Assembly (NCBI GenBank): GCA_041175665.1 | Contig: JBEDEM010000115.1 | Location: 1-6,176, forward strand | From: UBA3064 sp016868095 | GTDB lineage: Bacteria > Pseudomonadota > Gammaproteobacteria > Burkholderiales > Burkholderiaceae_E | Reading direction: 5' to 3' | DNA length: 6,176 nucleotides | Shown: positions 1 to 5,500 of the stretch, piece after piece | How the letters are laid out: every line of letters begins with the position of its first letter | Position numbering within the stretch: the stretch's first letter is position 1 | Program-made: the position numbers and the translations under genes | The notes under the pieces: model-generated | What the model was told of the DNA's origin: nothing | The model's input: the letters and a program-made list of their open reading frames with translations, nothing else | The model's database searches: none

Positions 1-308
1 CTTGTGACGAGGGCAAAGTCAATCGGAAGTTTTGCTGTGATTAGCCCTAGGATTGATGCAAACCAAAAGGGTAGTGGGCCTTCATCGGGCAACAAAACGC
101 CCGGTAGCTGGCTGATCAGCCAGGCGTCGAAGTCGCCAGCTTGGAGGGCCAGCAGCATGTTAAAGGCGACACCGAGGCCGACTGCATCGTCACCTCGCCA
201 AGGGTCGCGGCCAATAAGCCCTGTAAGCGTATAAGCCAGGGCCAAAAACAACAAACCCCAGAAGGGAACTCGTCCCGCCTGGGGTTCTGTGACCAAAAAG
301 GACTTCAA
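1..308 (-). CDS. Membrane glycosyltransferase, ArnT/PMT-like (GT-C fold), N-terminal part, runs off the left edge
   Basis: Reading leftward from a TTG at 308-306 gives an open frame of 102 codons to the window edge with no stop. It contains a hydrophobic segment at about residues 14-33 (VPFWGLLFLALAYTLTGLIG) followed by GRDPWRGDDA at 33-42. That layout, a first membrane helix then a short loop with paired acidic residues, is typical of the polyprenyl-phosphate-sugar-dependent glycosyltransferases related to ArnT. In that family the acidic loop residues contribute to the active site, so D40 and D41 are the candidates here (inference). An in-frame TAA at 314-312 forces the start to lie at or after 308. 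TTG 308 overlaps the rpmE2 stop as TTGA, and a second TTG at 296 is the alternative. No clear Shine-Dalgarno precedes it, so translation is probably coupled to rpmE2. The sugar and lipid acceptor cannot be told from this fragment. Confidence 0.72.
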   Translation of the reverse strand, partial: MKSFLVTEPQAGRVPFWGLLFLALAYTLTGLIGRDPWRGDDAVGLGVAFNMLLALQAGDFDAWLISQLPGVLLPDEGPLPFWFASILGLITAKLPIDFALVT

Positions 309-568
309 ACGTTACGCTTGGCGCCGCCTGCTCGGGCGAATTTCTGACGAAACTTCTCAACCCGACCGGTTTCAAGCACTCGCTGCTGAGCGCCGGTGTA
401 AAAGGGGTGCGATTCGGAACTCGTATCGAGTTTGAACAAGGGGTATTCCTTGCCCTCAATCGTTACTTTTTCGCGCGCTGGCGCAGTTGAGCGAATGATG
501 AACTGCTTGCCGTTGGTCATGTCCTGGAACACAACCTCGCGGAAGTTGGGGTGAATGCCTTCTTTCAT
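305..568 (-). CDS. rpmE2: 50S ribosomal protein L31 type B
   Basis: The 87-residue product begins MKEGIHPNFREVVFQD and contains the L31 features F-x-I-x-S, the HPFYTG motif near residue 56 and a basic tail. It lacks the CxxC pairs of zinc-binding L31, so it is the zinc-independent type B form of this large-subunit protein, which forms part of the bridge between subunits. The frame is open back to a TTG at 580, but family alignment places the start at the ATG at 568, with a weak GGA-containing ribosome site about 8 nt upstream. It follows rho by 50 nt in the same direction, a common betaproteobacterial order, and overlaps the glycosyltransferase start. A good -10 hexamer lies between rho and this gene, so it may have its own promoter as well as readthrough from rho. 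Confidence 0.95.
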   Translation of the reverse strand: MKEGIHPNFREVVFQDMTNGKQFIIRSTAPAREKVTIEGKEYPLFKLDTSSESHPFYTGAQQRVLETGRVEKFRQKFARAGGAKRNV

Positions 569-595
569 TGCAAAGTCCAAACAAGAAAACTCTCG

Positions 596-601
596 ATTAT
601 A
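596..601 (-). promoter_or_regulatory. Candidate promoter -10 box for rpmE2
   Basis: A perfect TATAAT is read on the minus strand in the 50-nt gap between rho and rpmE2, and would place transcription start near 589, about 20 nt before the rpmE2 ATG. No convincing TTGACA-like -35 element lies 16-18 nt upstream, where the sequence is the end of rho, so the call rests on the -10 alone. Confidence 0.4.
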
Positions 602-618
602 CAGGGTAAGCCGGTGTT

Positions 619-1881
619 TTAGCCGCCTCTGCGCATTAAATCGAAAAATTCGCCATTGTTCTTCGTCATCTTCATTTTGTCGAGCATGAACTCCATCGCC
701 TCGATCTCATCCATATCGTGGAGCAGTTTGCGCAAGATCCATATCTTTTGCAGCATGTCTTTGGCAATCAATAACTCTTCGCGACGTGTGCCCGATCGAT
801 TGATATCCATAGCAGGGTAGACCCGTTTTTCCATCATCCGGCGATTGAGATGGATCTCCATGTTGCCTGTGCCTTTAAACTCCTCGTAAATCACTTCATC
901 CATTCTCGATCCGGTGTCGATCAGAGCCGTGGCAATGATGGTGAGCGATCCGCCTTCTTCGATGTTTCGCGCTGCACCAAAAAAGCGTTTCGGTCGTTGG
1001 AGCGCATTGGCATCGACGCCACCGGTTAATACCTTGCCCGAGGAGGGAACAACGGTGTTGTAGGCTCTTGCGAGCCTTGTGATCGAATCGAGCAAGATCA
1101 CGACGTCTTTCTTATGCTCGACTAATCGCTTTGCCTTCTCGATCACCATTTCAGCGACTTGCACATGCCGGGTTGCAGGCTCGTCAAAGGTTGAGGCCAC
1201 GACTTCGCCGCGTACTGATCGTTGCATCTCGGTAACTTCTTCCGGACGCTCGTCGATCAATAAGACAATCAGCACAATATCTGGGTGGTTTGCCTTTAGC
1301 GCATGGGCGATATGCTGCATCATCACCGTTTTGCCGCTTTTGGGAGGCGCAACAATCAGTCCCCGCTGTCCCTTACCGATTGGCGCCACCATGTCGATGA
1401 TTCGGCCGGTAATGTTTTCATCACCCTTCATATCCCGCTCTAAATGAAGCATTTGATCGGGGTGCAAGGGGACGAGATTTTCAAAAAGGATCTTGTTTTT
1501 TGACGCTTCGGGGGCTTGGTCGTTGATCTTGTCAACCTTCACCAACGCGAAGTAGCGCTCACCATCTTTTGGTGTTCGCACCTCGCCTTCGATCGCATCG
1601 CCAGTGTGCAGATTGAAACGCCGGATCTGCGATGGTGAAATATAGATATCGTCAGGGCTTGCCAGATAAGAGGTTTCAGGCGTCCTTAGGAAACCGAAAC
1701 CATCGGGAAGGATCTCCAGCACGCCGTCGCCAAAAATTGATTCGCCGAGTTTTGCCTTGCGTTTCAAGATGGCAAACATCAACTCCTGCTTGCGCATACG
1801 GTTGGCGTTCTCAATCTCGAGGCCCTGGGCCATCTCGATCAGTTGCGAAATATGCAAAGCCTTAAGGTCGGATAAGTGCAT
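619..1881 (-). CDS. rho: Transcription termination factor Rho
   Basis: Rho is the hexameric RNA-dependent ATPase/helicase that terminates transcription at C-rich sites. The 420-residue product is full length and nearly colinear with the E. coli protein. It has the N-terminal helical domain at 1-47 and the primary RNA-binding domain with GFGFLR at 61-66, Y80, E108 and Y110. The ATPase core has Walker A PPKSGKT at 179-185, catalytic E211 in LLIDERPEE, Walker B VILLDS at 260-265, the Q-loop around 278-290 and the R-loop DTGSR at 322-326. The arginine finger region is GTRREE, with R366. The position matching E. coli K326 is arginine, a conservative change. The ATG at 1881 (MHLSDLK) fits the family better than the in-frame TTG at 1890. 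Neither start has a recognisable Shine-Dalgarno. A C-rich, G-poor leader lies upstream and could support autoregulation. trxA, a frequent upstream neighbour in proteobacteria, is absent here. Confidence 0.98.
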   Translation of the reverse strand: MHLSDLKALHISQLIEMAQGLEIENANRMRKQELMFAILKRKAKLGESIFGDGVLEILPDGFGFLRTPETSYLASPDDIYISPSQIRRFNLHTGDAIEGEVRTPKDGERYFALVKVDKINDQAPEASKNKILFENLVPLHPDQMLHLERDMKGDENITGRIIDMVAPIGKGQRGLIVAPPKSGKTVMMQHIAHALKANHPDIVLIVLLIDERPEEVTEMQRSVRGEVVASTFDEPATRHVQVAEMVIEKAKRLVEHKKDVVILLDSITRLARAYNTVVPSSGKVLTGGVDANALQRPKRFFGAARNIEEGGSLTIIATALIDTGSRMDEVIYEEFKGTGNMEIHLNRRMMEKRVYPAMDINRSGTRREELLIAKDMLQKIWILRKLLHDMDEIEAMEFMLDKMKMTKNNGEFFDLMRRGG

Positions 1882-1915
1882 GAAATTCAATCAAAAGTGT
1901 TGTCGCAATGCGCAA

Positions 1916-1979
1916 AAGATGGCTGATGGGTAAGCGACAAGCTTGGGGTGGGTTTAGGCACACGGGCCTGTGGTTTTAA
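1916..1979 (-). promoter_or_regulatory. Candidate rut-like C-rich segment in the rho leader
   Basis: Read on the minus strand this segment is about 42 percent C and 15 percent G, with many pyrimidine-C steps (for example CCTAAACCCACCCC). It lies 35-98 nt before the rho ATG. Rho binding sites are C-rich and G-poor, and E. coli rho is autoregulated by Rho-dependent termination in its leader. That this segment plays the same role is inference from composition and position. Confidence 0.35.
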
Positions 1980-2053
1980 CCACTTGCTCAACATGGACCG
2001 GCCATCACTCCAACGAGGTTGAAGTGGCTTTGAAGTCGTCGGATGGCATCTGC

Positions 2054-2083
2054 ATCATAGCGTTTGACAGATGGTCTCGTCGA
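2054..2083 (-). promoter_or_regulatory. Candidate sigma-70 promoter for rho
   Basis: On the minus strand TCGACG at 2083-2078 (four of six matches to the -35 consensus) is followed, after an 18-nt spacer, by TATGAT at 2059-2054 (five of six matches to the -10 consensus). Transcription would start near 2047 and give a leader of about 165 nt. Support is by sequence match only. Confidence 0.35.
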
Positions 2084-2253
2084 CTAAACGCCCGTGAACT
2101 ATAAACCCAAGTGAGGTAAAGGGCAATCGATCACTGTCGATTGAGCTGCACGGGCCAATGTTTGTAGCACTTTAGCCATGGGGCTTATTTGTAGCGTTGC
2201 TCGTGCACGCTCCTCACCGCTTTGACGATGTGGCCGATTTGCAGCATTCGCGT

Positions 2254-3000
2254 TTAAATCCATCCGCGTTGTGCGAAGGAAAGGCAATCGGATGCTCCGA
2301 TGATCATATGGTCTAGCAGTCGGATGTCGAGTGTTTGCAAGGCGCGCTTGATTGCTTCGGTAAGTAGGCGATCCGAGTGGCTCGCTTCAATGGTGCCGGA
2401 GGGATGGTTATGCGCAAGGATAAGTGCAACGGCGTTGAGTTCGAGCGCGCGCTTAGCCACTTCCCTGGGATAAACAGCGGTTTGGTTCACGGTGCCACGA
2501 AATAGTGTTTCTGCACGGATCAATTGATGTTGCGCATTTAAAAAGAGCACGACAAAGCATTCAACGCTTCGATCGCTCAGCCAAATTCTCAAAAATGCTT
2601 CGAGAGCGCCGGGACTTTGAAAGCTATCAGTCGCTTGTAAGTCTTCGGCAAGGGCACGGCGAATGAGTTCGCGAGTTGCCTGAAGTCGTGGCGGCGCAGC
2701 TTTGAGAAATTCACGCAAAGAGCCTGCCTGATCGAGTCGCTGAGCCGCACGCTGAAGGCCGCGTCTTTTGCTTGATGGTTTTGGATGGACCTGCCTGTCA
2801 TCGCCAAGGCAGGCAGCGACTAATTCGACATCGCTAATGCTGTGAAGATCGTTATAGTAATCGATTCGAATCCTTGTATCCGTACGAATTAGATCGCCTT
2901 GGACATCATCCATGAGTTGATCGCTAACGTCACGCTTGAGCTGGCTTGGAACATCGCCGATCGCTTGAGAAAAGGGTGTTTGCTTGATAACTGGTGCCAT
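2254..3000 (-). CDS. radC: RadC family protein (JAMM/MPN+ domain)
   Basis: The 248-residue product carries the C-terminal RadC domain. HNHPSG at 197-202 and D210 form the H-x-H...D part of the JAMM metal site, E164 is the likely catalytic glutamate, and the protein ends SFAQRGWI like other family members. An N-terminal motif SDVELVAACLG at 56-66 matches the UPF0758 region. The first 40 or so residues are an extension without family resemblance, and the usual P-S-x-x-D spacer is altered to A-S-x-x-D. RadC was once linked to DNA repair, but its cellular role is unresolved. The ATG at 3000 has a strong AAGGAG 8 nt upstream. An ATG five bases earlier is out of frame and too close to that site. 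The gene is divergent from fkpB across 73 nt, a neighbourhood seen in other betaproteobacteria. Confidence 0.93.
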   Translation of the reverse strand: MAPVIKQTPFSQAIGDVPSQLKRDVSDQLMDDVQGDLIRTDTRIRIDYYNDLHSISDVELVAACLGDDRQVHPKPSSKRRGLQRAAQRLDQAGSLREFLKAAPPRLQATRELIRRALAEDLQATDSFQSPGALEAFLRIWLSDRSVECFVVLFLNAQHQLIRAETLFRGTVNQTAVYPREVAKRALELNAVALILAHNHPSGTIEASHSDRLLTEAIKRALQTLDIRLLDHMIIGASDCLSFAQRGWI

Positions 3001-3073
3001 GGCATAAACTCCTTATTGAAAAAAGGGGCTGGGAAATCTTTCAGCTTCATGAGACTTAGAACGGAGGTGTGAA
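3001..3073. promoter_or_regulatory. Divergent radC / fkpB intergenic region
   Basis: These 73 nt separate two divergently transcribed genes and must hold promoters for both. The ribosome sites are clear: AAGGAG on the minus strand for radC and GGAGG at 3063-3067 on the plus strand, 6 nt before the fkpB TTG. I could not assign convincing -35/-10 pairs in either direction. Confidence 0.5.
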
Positions 3074-3529
3074 TTGACAGTGCAGCAGCTGACCGTGCAA
3101 GAAGATTCCTTCTTGACGCTCCACTATCGAATCAGTCTGTTAAACGCAAACGAGCCTGTCATGAGTACCTTTGGCGATCGGCCTGCAACCATTCAAATGG
3201 GCTCGGGGCAGCTCGCGCATGCTCTTGAGCGGTGCTTGGTCGGGCTTAGAGAGGGTGAAAGAAGAATCTTTCACTTGGCCGATGGTGAAGCTTTTGGGCC
3301 GCGCAATGCCCAGCTTTTGCAGCGACTCAAGCGTTCGTTGGTCGACGAACATAGCGATCGTTCGGACCCCGTGCAACCTGGCGATCTACTCGACTTTCCA
3401 AGACCCGATGGAGGGCGTTATGCAGGCGTCGTCAAGGAAATGAACCATGAGTTTGCCTTGATTGATTTCAATCACCCGCTCGCTGGCCAGGCGATCGACT
3501 TTGAAGTGGAGCTCATCAGTGTCCTCTGA
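3074..3529 (+). CDS. fkpB: FKBP-type peptidyl-prolyl cis-trans isomerase, SlpA/FkpB type
   Basis: The 151-residue product has the compact FKBP domain with an inserted flap domain seen in E. coli SlpA/FkpB (149 residues). Recognisable elements are LTLHYRI at 14-20, MGSGQLAHALERCLVGLREGE at about 42-62, AFG at 73-75, the insert at about 76-125, and DFNHPLAG at 131-138 followed by the last strand DFEVELISV. The enzyme isomerises X-Pro bonds and acts as a chaperone, presumably in the cytoplasm because no signal peptide is visible. The start is TTG at 3074, set by GGAGG 6 nt upstream. An in-frame GTG at 3080 would be spaced too far from that site. It overlaps ispH, the same pairing as in E. coli. 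Confidence 0.93.
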   Translation: MTVQQLTVQEDSFLTLHYRISLLNANEPVMSTFGDRPATIQMGSGQLAHALERCLVGLREGERRIFHLADGEAFGPRNAQLLQRLKRSLVDEHSDRSDPVQPGDLLDFPRPDGGRYAGVVKEMNHEFALIDFNHPLAGQAIDFEVELISVL

Positions 3530-4511
3530 GTCTTCAAGCCTCACATCGCTGGCTTCGCCGAGCGATACTTTTGATGTGCTACTTGCCCAACCCAGGGGCT
3601 TTTGTGCTGGAGTCGATCGCGCAATCGACATCGTTGAGCGGGCGCTTGAGCAGTTTGGAGCGCCTATCTTCGTTCGACATGAAATCGTGCATAACCGCTT
3701 TGTGGTCGACGGACTTCGCGAGCGCGGCGCGGTCTTTGTTGAGTCGCTCGATGAAATACCCCAGGGCAGTACTGTGGTGTTTTCGGCACACGGCGTTTCT
3801 CGAGCAGTCAGATTTGAAGCACAGCAGCGAGGTTTGACCATTTTCGATGCTACGTGCCCGCTCGTCACCAAGGTCCACGTTGAAGTAGCGAAGATGCGTC
3901 GCGATGGTTTTGAGGTGGTGATGATTGGCCACGCAGGCCACCCTGAGGTCGAAGGTACGATGGGTCAGGCTGATACTGGGATCCATCTGGTTGAGTCGCT
4001 CGAAGATGTTCAAGGCTTGATCGTAAGTAGGCCTGAGCGTGTGGCTTATGTCACTCAGACCACCTTATCGGTCGACGACTGCGCAGAGCTTGTGTCAGCA
4101 CTCAGACAGCGATTTCCGAGTATTAGTGAGCCTAAGAAGCAAGATATTTGTTATGCGACTCAAAACCGCCAGGACGCGGTCAAGTTTATGGCACCTAAGT
4201 GCGATCTGGTCTTGGTCGTTGGCTCGGCAAACAGTTCGAACAGCAATCGTTTGCGCGAGGTTGCCGAGAAAATGGGTTGCGAGGCTTACCTTGTCGATCG
4301 CCTTGAAGCAGTCAATCCCAGTTGGTTAAAGGGCAAAAGATGCATTGGAGTTACGGCTGGCGCCTCAGCCCCAGAGTCCTTGGTGCAAGAACTGGTTGAA
4401 GGTTTAAGGGGCCTGGGTGCTCGGGGCGTTAAAGCGCTTGAGGGCATTGAGGAGCATGTAAGCTTCCCCCTACCAAAAGGATTGGGCGGATCGTCTTCAC
4501 AAAGCGGTTAG
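3519..4511 (+). CDS. ispH: 4-hydroxy-3-methylbut-2-enyl diphosphate reductase
   Basis: IspH performs the last step of the MEP isoprenoid pathway, reducing HMBPP to IPP and DMAPP with an iron-sulfur cluster. The 330-residue product contains the three cluster cysteines: C29 in QPRGFCAGVDRA, C113 in DATCPLV and C211 in DICYATQNRQ. It also has substrate-binding H58 (RHEIVHN), H91 (SAHGVS), H141 and E143 (GHPEVEGT), the GSANSSNSNRL loop at 235-245 and TAGASAPE at 279-286. The frame is open further upstream, but the GTG at 3519 is preferred because TGGAG lies 7 nt before it and the resulting short polar N-terminus is normal for the family. It overlaps the end of fkpB by 11 nt, so the two are probably translationally coupled. 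A GTG just before LLAQPRGF would also give a family-like start but lacks a good ribosome site. Confidence 0.97.
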   Translation: MSSESSSLTSLASPSDTFDVLLAQPRGFCAGVDRAIDIVERALEQFGAPIFVRHEIVHNRFVVDGLRERGAVFVESLDEIPQGSTVVFSAHGVSRAVRFEAQQRGLTIFDATCPLVTKVHVEVAKMRRDGFEVVMIGHAGHPEVEGTMGQADTGIHLVESLEDVQGLIVSRPERVAYVTQTTLSVDDCAELVSALRQRFPSISEPKKQDICYATQNRQDAVKFMAPKCDLVLVVGSANSSNSNRLREVAEKMGCEAYLVDRLEAVNPSWLKGKRCIGVTAGASAPESLVQELVEGLRGLGARGVKALEGIEEHVSFPLPKGLGGSSSQSG

Positions 4512-4514
4512 AAT
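4509..4514 (+). promoter_or_regulatory. Candidate -10 box for tRNA-Thr overlapping the ispH stop codon
   Basis: TAGAAT (five of six matches to TATAAT) begins with the ispH stop codon TAG. It would start transcription near 4521, only about 3 nt before the mature tRNA 5' end. A good -35 at proper spacing was not found (TTGGGC at 4482 is 21 nt away), so the tRNA may instead depend on ispH readthrough. Confidence 0.3.
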
Positions 4515-4523
4515 AGGCATATT

Positions 4524-4599
4524 GCCGCTTTAGCTCAGTCGGTAGAGCAGCTCCTTCGTAAGGAGAAGGTCGACAGTTCGAGTCCGTCAAGCGGCACCA
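4524..4599 (+). tRNA. tRNA-Thr, anticodon CGU (decodes ACG)
   Basis: The 76-nt gene folds as a cloverleaf. The acceptor stem GCCGCTT/AAGCGGC is perfect, the D-arm is GCTC/GAGC, and the anticodon arm GCTCC-TTCGTAA-GGAGA carries CGT at positions 34-36. The variable loop is AGGTC, the T-loop is TTCGAGT, the discriminator base is A73, and CCA is encoded. The T-stem GACAG/CCGTC has one A-C mismatch at position 52:62. The gene starts 12 nt after the ispH stop and is followed by an intrinsic terminator. Accessory-type genes begin after it, and tRNA 3' ends are common integration sites. Confidence 0.96.
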
Positions 4600-4604
4600 C
4601 ATCT

Positions 4605-4634
4605 AATGGTCTGAAACCCTCAGGCCATTTTTTT
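4605..4634 (+). terminator. Rho-independent terminator after tRNA-Thr
   Basis: AATGGTCTGA and TCAGGCCATT form a 10-bp stem with one T-G wobble around the 5-nt loop AACCC, followed by seven T residues (4628-4634). It begins 5 nt after the tRNA CCA end and can end both the tRNA transcript and any fkpB-ispH readthrough. Confidence 0.9.
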
Positions 4635-4918
4635 CGCCCGTCGTTTCCCCAATAAACACAAGGGGTTGCGCCACGGTGCGTGCGCTGGCCCTCCCGGTTT
4701 TCCGCGCCAGAAGTAGATTTCCAGCCCAGAAACGCTCTCTGTTCTCTGTGAATGCGTTGGTCGTCATCGGCTAAGAACCCAGCATGCATGCGGGTTTTCA
4801 CGATTCCGGTTTGCACCAAGATCACCAATGGGCCCGTCTGTGACGGTGGTGATGGTTGTTCCCTTTTGTATGGCTTGGCAAAAACGCATGTATTGCCACC
4901 ATCACAGTCTGGTATTAC
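4635..4918. other. Gene-free stretch between the terminator and the antitoxin gene
   Basis: About 284 nt with no convincing gene on either strand. The long minus-strand open frame here runs back through the tRNA antisense and is not credible. The only structure noticed is a spaced inverted repeat (4838-4907) close to the vapB-like gene. The stretch may be junction DNA between the core genome and an inserted segment. Confidence 0.5.
4838..4907. repeat. Spaced imperfect inverted repeat upstream of the vapB-like gene
   Basis: CTGTGACGGTGG at 4838-4849 and CCACCATCACAG at 4896-4907 are inverted copies with one mismatch in 12, separated by 46 nt. The internal sequence also contains TTTTG and CAAAA arms. 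It could be a folded RNA, a regulator site or the remnant ends of a small mobile element. The sequence does not distinguish these. Confidence 0.4.
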
Positions 4919-4934
4919 TACAGAATCGACTGTA
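4919..4934. promoter_or_regulatory. Candidate VapB operator (inverted repeat)
   Basis: TACAG and CTGTA arms are separated by AATCGA, 16 nt before the antitoxin ATG. Antitoxins of this class usually repress their own operon by binding short palindromes near the promoter. The assignment rests on position and symmetry only. Confidence 0.4.
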
Positions 4935-4950
4935 AAACACAAGAGGGCGC

Positions 4951-5202
4951 ATGTCGACCACGCTCACCATCAAGGGGCAAGTTACCATCCCCAAACAGAT
5001 CCGCGATGCCCTGGGCCTGCACCCCGGCATGCCGGTGGACTTTGCTGTCAACCAAGACGGCGAAGTGGTGATCCACAAGGCCGAGGGCTCAGCCAAGCGC
5101 AAGCCTGACCGGTTCGAAGCTGCCCGTGGCAAGGCCGACGTCAAGTGGCGCACGCAAGACCTGATGGCGCTGCTGCGCGATGATGTGGGAAATATGGCTT
5201 GA
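4951..5202 (+). CDS. VapB-type antitoxin, AbrB/SpoVT DNA-binding fold
   Basis: The 83-residue product has the swapped-hairpin AbrB domain at about 4-46, with the hallmark TIKGQVTIPKQIRDALGL, then PGMPVDF and VVIHKAEG. A charged C-terminal tail (47-83) is of the kind that wraps and inhibits a PIN-domain toxin. The ATG at 4951 follows AGAGG by 4 nt. The stop TGA shares its A with the ATG of a vapC-like frame, the usual antitoxin-toxin arrangement. The toxin is broken, so this antitoxin appears intact but without its partner. It may still autoregulate its promoter or counter a related toxin elsewhere (inference). Base composition looks more GC-rich than in the core genes to the left. Confidence 0.88.
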   Translation: MSTTLTIKGQVTIPKQIRDALGLHPGMPVDFAVNQDGEVVIHKAEGSAKRKPDRFEAARGKADVKWRTQDLMALLRDDVGNMA

Positions 5203-5370
5203 TGCTGGTCGACACCAACGTTCTGGTTGATGTCCTGGAAAACGACCCGGACTGGGCCGACTTGGTTCATTGCACAGTTGTAGGCCCAGTCCAAGGTGCA
5301 CCGGCTTGCCATCAACCCCATCATCTATTTCGAGCTGTCGCTGATGTGTTCTAACGTCGAGGCACTGGAC
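5202..5370 (+). pseudogene. Decayed VapC-type PIN-domain toxin
   Basis: The frame opens normally at ATG 5202 with MLVDTNVLVDVLENDPDWAD, which carries the first PIN-domain aspartate (D4). After WAD the homologous reading moves by one base, consistent with one extra base near GACTTGG (about 5260). In the shifted frame the protein continues as FIAQL, meets a TAG where CAG is plausible (about 5281), then runs SKVHRLAINPIIYFELSLM and CSNVEALD, clearly the second PIN segment with its conserved glutamate. Similarity ends near 5370, so the rest of the domain (a full VapC is about 130-140 residues) is missing. The unshifted frame gives a 50-residue peptide ending at TAA 5352-5354. Three lesions make an active ribonuclease very unlikely. 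Confidence 0.85.
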
Positions 5371-5407
5371 GATCAATCAGCGACCAGCCAAACCCCTCTC
5401 TAATAGG

Positions 5408-5500
5408 TGTCCAGGTTGTCGTGGAATCGCTGTCCAGATCCTCATGGAATCGCTGTCCAGATCGTCGTGGAATCGCTGTCCAGTAACGGGTGGAATACGC
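5408..5500. repeat. Four-copy 23-bp tandem repeat array, IS21-end-like
   Basis: Units lie at 5408-5430, 5431-5453, 5454-5476 and 5477-5500. Each is TGTCCAG, six variable bases, then a conserved block ending TGGAATCGC. The last unit is diverged and has one extra base (TGGAATACGC). The constant blocks are perfect in the first three copies apart from one G/A change. Directly repeated blocks starting with TGT are typical of IS21-family ends, where they bind the transposase. No istA or istB is present, so this is best read as an orphan IS end. An unrelated regulatory repeat cannot be excluded. Confidence 0.6.

Larger units (their letters stand above)
1882..2253. other. 372-nt intergenic stretch between radC and rho, probable rho promoter and leader
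   Basis: No convincing gene was found here on either strand. The short minus-strand frame ending at 2099 overlaps the 3' end of radC in another frame and matches nothing I recognise. The stretch holds a possible rho promoter, a C-rich segment and two small inverted repeats: CAATCGA/TCGATTG at 2124-2143 with a 6-nt loop, and GTGGT/ACCAC at 1970-1983. Neither repeat is followed by a T-run on either strand, so they are not intrinsic terminators. No terminator for radC is evident, so radC readthrough into rho is possible. Confidence 0.6.

Noticed and set aside
2124..2143. Intrinsic terminator for radC or rho leader (CAATCGA/TCGATTG hairpin)
   Set aside because: The 7-bp stem is not followed by a T-run on either strand.
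2099..2287. Minus-strand frame of 62 codons after radC
   Set aside because: It overlaps the end of radC in another frame, has no ribosome site and no family resemblance.
3386..4013. Long minus-strand frames opposite fkpB and ispH
   Set aside because: These are antisense shadows of well-supported genes, with no start signals or known motifs.
4535..4942. Minus-strand open frame of 135 codons
   Set aside because: Its C-terminal part is the antisense of the tRNA and terminator, a well-known source of false genes. It has no recognisable domain and no supporting context.
5408..5500. CRISPR array
   Set aside because: The units are back to back with only six variable bases between conserved blocks, far shorter than CRISPR spacers, and no cas gene is near.
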